DNA of 64,000 bases. It comes from Desulforamulus aeronauticus DSM 10349 (GTDB lineage: Bacteria > Bacillota > Desulfotomaculia > Desulfotomaculales > Desulfotomaculaceae). Within the stretch, counting starts at the first letter, position 1. Every line of letters begins with the position of its first letter. A program made the position numbers and the translations under genes. This document shows positions 57,047 to 64,000 of the stretch, piece after piece. The notes under the pieces were generated by a model. The model was given only the letters and a program-made list of their open reading frames with translations. It was not told the origin of the DNA and did not search any database. The DNA is taken from assembly GCF_900142375.1 (NCBI RefSeq), contig NZ_FRAR01000005.1:63552-127551 (forward strand), in the 5' to 3' direction.

Positions 57047-57862
57047 TTGGTTCGAAAATGTAACTTACGCCTTATTTTTGGGGTGGCCTTTCTCTTTGGC
57101 TGTGTATTCTTGGCGTTTATCCATAATTTATCAGCTACCGGGGAGGAATTACAAGAAAAACATCCACCGGTTTTAGCTATTGTGATTGATGATTTTGGTG
57201 GAGCAGACATTCATGGTGTGGCGGAATTCATGAACATGAACGTGCCCATTACCGTGGCAGTTATGCCCAATTTGCTTCATTCGATAGAGCACAGTAACGA
57301 AGCCCATCAAAGAGGGTATGAAGTAATTTTGCATCAACCGATGGAACCTGTAAAAGGAAAGAAGTCTTGGCTAGGACCCGGAGCTATCACATATGATATG
57401 AGTGATGAACAAATCAAAACTACCTTTGTGAAAAATTTGGAATCTGTCCCTCATGCCAGTGGTTTTAATAATCATACTGGTTCCAAAATAACCAGCAGCC
57501 GGGAAAAAATAACGTTTATGTTGGAAGTGGCTAAGGAAAAGGGATTGTATGTATTGGATAGCATTACTACGCCAAATTCTCAGGTAATTCCTGCCGCTAA
57601 AGCTTTGCAGATTCCTTGGGCAAAGCGAGATATTTTTTTAGATGATATTAAAAGTGTGGAATATATTACAAAGCAAATGAAAAAAGGCTGCCAGGTTGCT
57701 AAAAAGCAGGGTTATGCAGTGGTTATTGGACATGTAGGCCATGGGGGAGAAGTAACTGCCCGAGCCGTTAAAGAGGCTATTCCTTTTATTCAGCAAGAAG
57801 GAATTAAGATAGTGCCTCTTTCGGAAATTGTTAGGTTAAACAATGAAAAAGGGAAGATTTAA
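57047..57862 (+). CDS. Divergent polysaccharide deacetylase family protein
   Basis: The 271-residue protein has an N-terminal signal anchor and the divergent deacetylase domain: AIVIDDFGGADIHGV holds the Asp pair, and LHQPMEP and NNHTGS the His residues. Substrates of this family are unknown, but an outer-envelope polysaccharide is likely. It starts two bases after the amidase gene at TTG 57047, behind AAGGTGA, so both probably act on the same wall. Confidence 0.8.
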   Translation: MVRKCNLRLIFGVAFLFGCVFLAFIHNLSATGEELQEKHPPVLAIVIDDFGGADIHGVAEFMNMNVPITVAVMPNLLHSIEHSNEAHQRGYEVILHQPMEPVKGKKSWLGPGAITYDMSDEQIKTTFVKNLESVPHASGFNNHTGSKITSSREKITFMLEVAKEKGLYVLDSITTPNSQVIPAAKALQIPWAKRDIFLDDIKSVEYITKQMKKGCQVAKKQGYAVVIGHVGHGGEVTARAVKEAIPFIQQEGIKIVPLSEIVRLNNEKGKI

Positions 57863-57904
57863 TCATATCGTTTTATAATGTGGTTGATGTCGGGGGAGTT
57901 TGAC

Positions 57905-58822
57905 TTGAAGCAAGAAGGTACAAGTACAGAAAGTATATTAAAGCAGATAGCAAGAGAGGCGGCAAGCTCTTCTCTTAACATTTACTCTCTTCTCAAAGAA
58001 TTGGCTGACAATATCAACGAGGTGTTATGGTTAAAGTCTCACGATAGATTTCTTTATGTTAGTCCCGCCTATGAAGCAATCTGGGGACGTAGTTGCCAAA
58101 GCTTATATCAATCACCGGAATCTTTTTTAGAGTCTATTCACCCCGAGGATCGAGAAAGAATTATTCAGGCATTTCAGGAGCGGGCTGTGAAAAAGATTGG
58201 CTATATCAGAGAAGAATATCGCATAATAAGACCGGATGGCACTCTTCGTTGGATTTTATCCAAAACCTTTCCTGTCCACGATGAAAAAGGACAAGTCCAA
58301 TTTTCAGCAGGTATCGCAGAGGATATTACTGAACGAAAACTAGTAGAAGAGACCTTATGGTACAGGAGCTTGCACGATGCTTTGACCGATCTCTACAACC
58401 GTGCTTACTTTCAGGAAGAAATGCAGCGATTGGATAATATGCGCGACAATCCGGTGGGGTTGTTGATCATTGATATGGATGGTTTAAAAACTGTTAATGA
58501 TAGTTTGGGTCATCTAATGGGAGATAAACTAATTCAAGATGTTGCCAAATTACTTCGATCCTGTTTTCGGAAAAGCGATGTGGTAGCCCGTATCGGGGGA
58601 GATGAATTTGCTGTACTGTTACCGAGAACCTCTGCGGAAGCAGTACTTGCCTCCAGTAAGCGAATTCAGGCTAAAGTGGTAGAGTATAACGCTCAAAATG
58701 AAATAAACATGGGTTTATCCATTGGCCAGGCCATCCGCTTAGATGCATCAAAAACTATGCTGGAGTTATTTAAAGAGGCGGATGATAAAATGTATGCCAA
58801 TAAGCCTGATGGCCGCCGCTAA
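57905..58822 (+). CDS. PAS-GGDEF diguanylate cyclase
   Basis: The protein of about 305 residues is cytoplasmic. A PAS domain (about 35-150) precedes a GGDEF domain with RIGGDEFAVLL, so it should make cyclic-di-GMP. The start is TTG 57905, which has GGGGGAG in front; ATG 57878 lacks such a site. Confidence 0.85.
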   Translation: MKQEGTSTESILKQIAREAASSSLNIYSLLKELADNINEVLWLKSHDRFLYVSPAYEAIWGRSCQSLYQSPESFLESIHPEDRERIIQAFQERAVKKIGYIREEYRIIRPDGTLRWILSKTFPVHDEKGQVQFSAGIAEDITERKLVEETLWYRSLHDALTDLYNRAYFQEEMQRLDNMRDNPVGLLIIDMDGLKTVNDSLGHLMGDKLIQDVAKLLRSCFRKSDVVARIGGDEFAVLLPRTSAEAVLASSKRIQAKVVEYNAQNEINMGLSIGQAIRLDASKTMLELFKEADDKMYANKPDGRR

Positions 58823-58883
58823 AAGTGAAATATAGTGCCACTGGTCCACTCCAAAGTGGACCAGTGGCACTATATTTCACTTT
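58822..58883. terminator. Very long perfect hairpin (29-bp arms)
   Basis: The arms 58822-58850 and 58855-58883 are exact complements around CCAA. The first starts AAAGTGAAATATAGTGCC. It begins at the last base of the diguanylate cyclase stop codon. Confidence 0.85.
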
Positions 58884-58941
58884 AATCCTCCATAGCAAAA
58901 TACCGTGGTTTATGCTACTCTATTTTGGTAATTTTAACTTA

Positions 58942-59016
58942 CCCGCGTCAGAAGTCCCCTTCCTGAACTTTCCATGCTTGCGATAACAAAGGCGAAGGTG
59001 GGGGATGAATGGCGGG
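58942..59016 (+). other. IS605/TnpB-type RNA scaffold-like motif
   Basis: ACCCGCGTCAGAAGTCCCC, a stretch that can fold back and GGTGGGGGATGAATGGCGGG resemble, from memory, the conserved right-end (omegaRNA) scaffold of IS200/IS605 tnpB elements. It is upstream of the tnpB here, not downstream as expected. Confidence 0.45.
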
Positions 59017-59119
59017 GCAGAATGAGGATAGACATACAAAACACTTGTTCTGGCCAGGTTATACTACTATAATAAGAATATGGAATATACATGGCAACTA
59101 TAGGTGAGGTGAAATTGCT

Positions 59120-60025
59120 ATGTACAATCCCAGGGAACATAGGAACTACAAGTTTCGAATATACCCAACTAAAACACAGGCAGAAACCTTGACAAACTGG
59201 TTAACACTTTGCCGTCTCTGCTATAATGCAGCCTTGGTGGACAGGAAAAACCACTACCTAAGAAACAAAGCCAGTCTAACCAGAACAAAACAGCAGACAA
59301 CCCTGAAATTGGATAAGGACAAACACCCTCAACTAAAAGAAGTCCACTCCCAGGTACTACAAGAAGTGCTATTTCGGGTAGAAAAAGCCTATCAGGCATT
59401 TTTCCGCAGAGTAAAGGCTGGAGAGAATCCGGGCTACCCGAGATACAAAGGTATGGGGCAGTATAACTCTCTGACCTATACCCAATTTGGCGATGGCCGC
59501 GGAGCCTACTTCAAAGAAGAAAAACTAGCTCTATCCAAGATTGGCTTATTAAAAATCAAACTACACCGGGAAATACCAGGTAAAGTAAAGACTTGCATCA
59601 TCAAGAGAGAGACTACCGGCAAATGGTATGCAGTGCTATCGGTTGAAGGATACCCAGTACTATACTCACCGAACTGGAAAAAAACCGGTCTGGATGTTGG
59701 GATAGAGAAACTAGCCACCTTATCAGACGGCGAGCAAATCCCTAACCCTAAACCTATACAGAAATCAGAGAAAAAGGTAAAGCGTGCCCAAAGGGACTTA
59801 TGCCGTAAGAAAAAAGGTTCAAAAAACAGAGAAAAGGCAAGGCAAAGACTAGCCCAAATACACGAAAGAATTCGCCATCAACGTCAAGACTATCTCCACA
59901 AAATAGCCAATTATTTGGTATGGAAGCGTTACAATAATAAGGGTAAAAGAATAGAAACACGAGATTTGGGGTACCAACGGGGTTTTCCTGTTACATGTAA
60001 AGAGATGAACAAATTTATGTTTTAG
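59120..60025 (+). pseudogene. tnpB: Truncated IS200/IS605 TnpB (OrfB) transposon nuclease
   Basis: The 301 residues align with the N-terminal two thirds of TnpB: YKFRIYPTKTQAETL at the start and the first RuvC Asp in GLDVGIEKLATLSDG near 192. The normal VVEDL motif with the second catalytic residue, the zinc ribbon and the last Asp are absent. After NYLVWKRY the sequence becomes unrelated and ends, so the gene is disrupted near 59930. There is no tnpA. Full-length homologues are near 370-400 residues. Confidence 0.85.
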
Positions 60026-60044
60026 ATCAATAGGGGAAAGCGGA

Positions 60045-60404
60045 ATGGATAAAATTAACATTTTTGAGAAATTAAATCTTTTTAATGAGTATTGGAGTCC
60101 AAAAATTTTAGGTGAAGTTAATGAATCATATGTGAAGGTTGCTAAATTCAAGGGTGAATTTTTATGGCATATTCATGAAAATGAAGATGAAATGTTTTTT
60201 GTTCTAAAAGGACTATTGATTATTAAGTTTAGGGATAAGGATGTTATTTTAAATGAAGGAGAATTTCTTATTATTCCAAAAGGAATTGAACATATGCCTG
60301 TTGCTGAAGAAGAGGTACATGTGATGTTAATTGAAGCAAAAACAACGTTAAATACTGGAGAGGTACGAAATGAAAGAACCGTAGAGAGGCTTGAAAAAAT
60401 TTAG
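60045..60404 (+). CDS. Cupin domain protein
   Basis: The 119-residue protein is a single cupin barrel. The first metal motif is WHIHENEDEMFFVLKG and the second IIPKGIEHMPVA, giving the usual His/Glu ligands. Function cannot be read from this alone. The gene follows the tnpB relic by 19 bp. Confidence 0.85.
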   Translation: MDKINIFEKLNLFNEYWSPKILGEVNESYVKVAKFKGEFLWHIHENEDEMFFVLKGLLIIKFRDKDVILNEGEFLIIPKGIEHMPVAEEEVHVMLIEAKTTLNTGEVRNERTVERLEKI

Positions 60405-60448
60405 TACAGACTCTTCTCGAAATGTGAATTATTTTAAATACATACTAT

Positions 60449-60499
60449 AGGGCATAACCTTATAGGTCACGGGCAAGTAAACAAGCTACGTTCTTCTAA
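60449..60499. repeat. Dispersed intergenic repeat, right-half form
   Basis: AGGGCATAACCTTATAGGTC and the following sequence to AAACAAGCTACGTTCTTC match 6613-6660 closely. It lies just before the yqeB operon. Confidence 0.6.
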
Positions 60500-60528
60500 G
60501 GTATGGTTGAGGAGGTTTTACGTTTTAC

Positions 60529-61329
60529 ATGAATCGATTGGTCATCGTCAAAGGTGCAGGGGATATTGCCACCGGCATTGCCCATCGTTTGTATTGCAGT
60601 GGTTTTCGAGTAGTAACCACGGAACTTTTCCAGCCAACGGTGATTCGCCGTACGGTGGCCTTTGCCGAGGCTGTTTATACTGGACGTGTGGTGGTGGAAG
60701 AGGTCACGGCTGTGAAGACATTGCCGGATAGCGTTCTCCAGGTGGTGGAAGAAGGGAAAATTCCGGTGGTGGTTGACCCAGCCGGTGCAGTGATCAAACA
60801 ACTTCGGCCCTGGGCAGTGGTGGATGCCATTTTAGCTAAGCGAAACGTTGGTACTCAAATAAACGATGCACCTGTTGTGATAGGGGTAGGTCCTGGGTTT
60901 GTGGCTGGGGTGGATGTCCATGCCGTGGTAGAGAGTATGCGAGGCCATTATTTGGGGCGGGTCATATATAACGGGCAAGCACTCCAGAACACGGGTGTTC
61001 CGGGTGATATTGGGGGCTATACAAAAGAAAGAATTTTGCGGGCTCCCTGTGCGGGGGTATTTCAGGTAGAGCGACCCATAGGAAGCGCAGTTTCGGTTGG
61101 AGAAACAGTGGCTTGGGTAAGTGATCAGCCAGTAGTGGCAGCCATTTCCGGTGTATTAAGGGGGCTGTTGCAAGAGGGTCTTATGGTAGAAGCCGGTATG
61201 AAAATAGGGGATATTGATCCCCGCTGCCAGCCGGAGCATTGTTTTACCATCTCGGATAAAGCTAGATCCATTGGTGGCGGGGTGTTAGAGGCGTTACTTT
61301 ACCATGCTGCCAGGGAACATCAAGGATAG
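60529..61329 (+). CDS. yqeB: YqeB, selenium-dependent molybdenum hydroxylase system protein
   Basis: The 266-residue protein matches the EF2563/YqeB family found with selenium-dependent molybdenum hydroxylases. It starts LVIVKGAGDIATGIAHRLY, a dinucleotide-binding-like motif, and has GVGPGFVAGVDVHAVVESMRGH in the middle. The exact reaction is not known. GAGGAGG precedes the start. First gene of an operon with two xdhC genes and yqeC. Confidence 0.88.
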   Translation: MNRLVIVKGAGDIATGIAHRLYCSGFRVVTTELFQPTVIRRTVAFAEAVYTGRVVVEEVTAVKTLPDSVLQVVEEGKIPVVVDPAGAVIKQLRPWAVVDAILAKRNVGTQINDAPVVIGVGPGFVAGVDVHAVVESMRGHYLGRVIYNGQALQNTGVPGDIGGYTKERILRAPCAGVFQVERPIGSAVSVGETVAWVSDQPVVAAISGVLRGLLQEGLMVEAGMKIGDIDPRCQPEHCFTISDKARSIGGGVLEALLYHAAREHQG

Positions 61330-61339
61330 AGGTGAGAGG

Positions 61340-62116
61340 ATGAAGCTTTTTAAAGCTCTTTTGGCCGCGGCGGAGCGAGGTGAGGCTGTACAAATGATTA
61401 CGCTGGTGGGCGCACCAGAAGAGAGCAGGGCTAGTCTGGGGCAAATGCTGGTGCTTTACCCCGATGGTAGAGCAGAGGGCCTATTGGTGGATACCCGTTT
61501 TACTGAAAAAGTGCTAGAGCAAAGTAAGGCCTGTCAGTGGGATCAGCCGAAGGTGATGCCCATTTCCTACGACCAGCAGGAATACCGGATATTTTGGAAT
61601 TGCCTGACCAGTAAAATGCGAGCAGTTATTTTAGGTGGAGGGCACATTAGCCAACCCCTGGCGTCGTTTTTAGCCCAACTGGATTATGAAGTTACTGTTA
61701 TCGATGACCGACCGGAATTTGCCAACCGACAGCGGTTTCCCATGGCAAAACACATTATCTGTGAAGATTTTACCAAAGCCCTGGAGCAGATCTCCTTTGA
61801 TAACAACACAGCGGTTATCATTGTTACCCGGGGTCACCGTTACGACTTGGATTGTCTTAGAAGTATTGCCGGTCAAAGGGCAGGATATTTGGGCATGATT
61901 GGCAGCTTTCGGCGGGTAAAGGCTGTACTGCAATTATTAAAAGAAGAGGGAGTCTCTACAGAATGGCTGAATGCTCTCAAAACTCCCATTGGTTTAGATC
62001 TGGGTGCCCAGAGTCCGGCGGAAATCGCCCTGAGCATTGCGGCAGAAATAGTGGCTCATTTTAAGGGTGGCCGGTATCTACCGTTACGTTCATTGGGAGG
62101 GCGGAGAAATGGATAA
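61340..62116 (+). CDS. XdhC family maturation protein
   Basis: The 258-residue protein has an N-terminal segment and a Rossmann-type XdhC_C domain, AVILGGGHISQPLASFLAQ and IGMIGSFRRVKA-like sequence (GMIGSFRRVK). XdhC proteins insert or sulfurate the molybdenum cofactor of xanthine dehydrogenase-type enzymes. ATG 61340 follows GAGGTGAGAGG; the longer in-frame start at 61304 would overlap yqeB. Confidence 0.88.
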   Translation: MKLFKALLAAAERGEAVQMITLVGAPEESRASLGQMLVLYPDGRAEGLLVDTRFTEKVLEQSKACQWDQPKVMPISYDQQEYRIFWNCLTSKMRAVILGGGHISQPLASFLAQLDYEVTVIDDRPEFANRQRFPMAKHIICEDFTKALEQISFDNNTAVIIVTRGHRYDLDCLRSIAGQRAGYLGMIGSFRRVKAVLQLLKEEGVSTEWLNALKTPIGLDLGAQSPAEIALSIAAEIVAHFKGGRYLPLRSLGGRRNG

Positions 62117-62444
62117 ACTAATCTTGCAGCGGATCTGTGAACTAGAGCAAATGGGGGAGGGGATTCCCTTTGCCTTGTTGACTATCCTTTCCACCAAAGG
62201 TTCCACCCCACGTAAGGCCGGGGCAACGATGTTGATGGAACGTACGGGCAGAACCTTTGGGACCATCGGTGGTGGTTGTGGAGAAGCCGAGGTAAAGCAG
62301 CGAGCGTTAATGGCTATGGATGAACAGACTTGTTGCATTCATAGGGTGAATATGGTGAACGATGTGGCTGCCGAAGAAGGGATGGTCTGTGGTGGCATCA
62401 TGGAAGTGTTCATTCAAGTGTTTCCCGGGTCGTCATGCCCTTGA
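62109..62444 (+). CDS. Short XdhC/CoxI family protein
   Basis: The 111-residue protein carries the N-terminal XdhC_CoxI domain alone, with KGSTPRKAGATMLM and GTIGGGCGEAEVK. Together with the preceding gene it could supply the two halves of a single XdhC. ATG 62109 follows GGAG; the stop overlaps the next start (TGATG). Confidence 0.87.
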   Translation: MDKLILQRICELEQMGEGIPFALLTILSTKGSTPRKAGATMLMERTGRTFGTIGGGCGEAEVKQRALMAMDEQTCCIHRVNMVNDVAAEEGMVCGGIMEVFIQVFPGSSCP

Positions 62445-63238
62445 TGAACACACCCTTGATATGGAAAGAAATCCTCCAAGAGCTACCATCACCCGCAGTG
62501 GTAACCCTCATCGGTGGGGGAGGCAAGACCGGACTTTTGTACTATTTAGTGAATCACCTGAATTCTTTAGGCATACGGGCGGTGGCAGCGACGACAACCA
62601 AGCTATCCGCTTTACGCAGGGATAGTCGATTTATCGAGATTCACAGTATCACAGAGGGTTGCGAGTTGCTGAGGAATAGGATTGAGGAGCAAGCAGCTGT
62701 TACACTGGTGTACGGGAAGGATCACAACAACCCCGAAAAAATGATGGGCATTCCGAGGGAATGGGTGGATCAATTGGCCCAACAGTTTCCCCAGAGCATC
62801 TTTTTGGTGGAGGGAGACGGTTCCGCCGGCCGCTCCCTCAAGGGTCATCTGTCCCATGAACCGGTGATTCCCGCTAGTACTAGGTTGGTGATTCCGGTTA
62901 TCGGTATTGATATACTGGGGGCCCCTTTGAATAGCCACTTTGTGCACCGCCCCGAGCGAGTGACGCAAATGACCGGTGCCCCGGCAGAAACCGTTATCAC
63001 CACTGAGATGGTACTACAATTATTGTTTCATTCCGAGGGTTATTTGAGCCAATGTCCGCCGAACAGCCAAGTGTTGCCCTTTATCAACAAGGTAGAAGAC
63101 TCCCTAGGCTTCAGACAGGCTCAGCAATTAGCCGAAGGTATTTTGTCTAGGCAACACGCCCAAATTCAAAACGTTGTTGTCGGTAGTTTAGCAAGGCAAG
63201 AATTTTTTAGAGTTATGGATACCAGGAGGATCTTATGA
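62444..63238 (+). CDS. yqeC: Selenium cofactor biosynthesis protein YqeC
   Basis: The 264-residue protein has a P-loop-like VTLIGGGGKTGLLYYLV near the N-terminus and LVEGDGSAGRSLKGH, both typical of YqeC. The family is linked to making or inserting the selenium-containing cofactor of molybdenum hydroxylases. ATG 62444 overlaps the previous stop codon; ATG 62435 is an alternative. Confidence 0.88.
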   Translation: MNTPLIWKEILQELPSPAVVTLIGGGGKTGLLYYLVNHLNSLGIRAVAATTTKLSALRRDSRFIEIHSITEGCELLRNRIEEQAAVTLVYGKDHNNPEKMMGIPREWVDQLAQQFPQSIFLVEGDGSAGRSLKGHLSHEPVIPASTRLVIPVIGIDILGAPLNSHFVHRPERVTQMTGAPAETVITTEMVLQLLFHSEGYLSQCPPNSQVLPFINKVEDSLGFRQAQQLAEGILSRQHAQIQNVVVGSLARQEFFRVMDTRRIL

Positions 63239-64000
63239 CCATCAAAAAAGTAAGGGTAGAAGATGCCGTAGGGATGGTGCTGGGACATGAACTAACCAAG
63301 ATTGTGCCGGGAAGCTATAAAGGGCCGGCCTTTCGCAAAGGGCATATCATTCGAGAGGAAGATATCCCTCATCTAAAGGACATAGGCAAAGAACATATCT
63401 ACCTTATTGAAATGGGAGAAGGGCAGCTTCACGAAAATGATGCCGCTGCTCGTATCGCCCAGGCCGTGTGCGGCACCAATGTAGCAACTGCTGCGCCATC
63501 CGAAGGACGCGTAAATCTGACCGCTACATCCACCGGTTTGTTAAAGATTAACAGGCAGGCAGTGGCAGAATTAAATGAAATAGAAAATATAGCTTTTTCC
63601 ACCAAACATTCTGATCGGTTGGTGAAACCCGGCGACTTGGTGGCTGCTGTAAAAATTATACCCTTGGTCATTGAGGGGGGAGCGGTGACGGAGGCGGAAG
63701 AAAAGGTAGCAAGGTACGGCGAAGTTGTCCGAGTGCTTCCCTTGTCCCCACTGAAGGTAGGTATCGTGATCACTGGTAACGAAGTGTACTATGGCAGAAT
63801 ACAGGATAAGTATGCTCCGGTCATTGCCGATAAGGTCCACTATTATGGTGCAACACTGGGGGATGTCATATACCAGCCGGACGATCCAGAGGCCATTACC
63901 CAGTCCATCTTGGAACATATCAAACAGGGAGACGATATTGTTATTGCTGCGGGGGGCATGTCCGTGGACCCGGATGATGTAACCCCTGAAGCCATCCGTG
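63235..64000 (+). CDS. Molybdopterin-binding protein (partial, runs off the window)
   Basis: The reading frame opens at ATG 63235, overlapping the yqeC stop codon, and stays open for 255 codons to the window edge. It begins KKVRVEDAVGMVLGHELTK, a MoeA-like N-terminus. Later it shows a molybdopterin-binding MoCF domain, VGIVITGNEVYYG and DDIVIAAGGMSVDPDDVTP. This fits a cofactor carrier or insertion protein of the same operon. Confidence 0.9.
   Translation, partial: MTIKKVRVEDAVGMVLGHELTKIVPGSYKGPAFRKGHIIREEDIPHLKDIGKEHIYLIEMGEGQLHENDAAARIAQAVCGTNVATAAPSEGRVNLTATSTGLLKINRQAVAELNEIENIAFSTKHSDRLVKPGDLVAAVKIIPLVIEGGAVTEAEEKVARYGEVVRVLPLSPLKVGIVITGNEVYYGRIQDKYAPVIADKVHYYGATLGDVIYQPDDPEAITQSILEHIKQGDDIVIAAGGMSVDPDDVTPEAIR

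Overview
The window reads as a chromosomal segment of an anaerobic, endospore-forming Firmicute, most like the Desulfotomaculum/Desulforamulus group of the Peptococcaceae. The evidence is a spoVA-type sporulation operon, a CwlD-like amidase, strong GGAGG-type ribosome binding sites, frequent GTG/TTG starts, an [FeFe]-hydrogenase-like sensor, an L-cysteine desulfidase under a sigma-54 promoter, and accessory genes for a selenium-dependent molybdenum hydroxylase. The genus is inferred from gene content; no marker gene fixes it.

Layout. 1-298: trailer end of a CRISPR array whose cas genes lie outside. 446-2980: NAD synthetase and an orphan BglII-like nuclease. 3087-6987: a minus-strand spoVA operon (two DUF1657 genes, a DUF421-DUF1657 fusion like 2Duf, spoVAC, spoVAD, spoVAE, yhcN-like lipoprotein). 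7105-8788: DUF421/DUF4363 pair and a Nudix hydrolase. 8840-10372: ArsB/NhaD-type transporter with a structured leader RNA. 10400-12366: htpG. 12399-20077: a large MalT/SARP-like regulator divergent from a 1329-residue repeat-bearing surface protein. 20121-27019: a sugar-binding-type lipoprotein, a hydrogenase-like chemoreceptor, truA and several small proteins. 27065-28760: tRNA-Leu(GAG), a perfect 46-bp palindrome, a possible recombinase relic and a Phd-Doc module. 29067-38800: a GGDEF/HD-GYP protein, a type III restriction-modification system (res before mod), and two membrane proteins. 38962-41463: a polar amino acid ABC transporter. 41503-47007: an alarmone synthetase, cardiolipin synthase, VanW, and a chemoreceptor split into two genes in reversed domain order. 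47199-50137: a sigma-54 activator and its probable target, cysteine desulfidase. 50304-58883: a DUF2325 protein, a PAS histidine kinase, a TRIC-type channel, the KhtTU antiporter, a CwlD-like amidase, a polysaccharide deacetylase and a diguanylate cyclase. 58942-60025: a truncated tnpB. 60045-64000: a cupin, then yqeB, xdhC, a second xdhC, yqeC and a molybdopterin-binding gene that runs off the right edge.

How the parts fit. Signalling is heavy: two GGDEF proteins, one also with HD-GYP, two chemoreceptor systems without transmembrane-fused signalling domains, an orphan PAS kinase and a small alarmone synthetase. Spore functions form one operon with a candidate forespore promoter. Genome defence (CRISPR, type III R-M, orphan nuclease, Phd-Doc) is scattered rather than forming one island. 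No complete novel system is evident. The strongest unexplained items are the order-swapped split chemoreceptor, the attenuator-like leader of the ArsB/NhaD gene, and a family of intergenic repeats and very long perfect hairpins.
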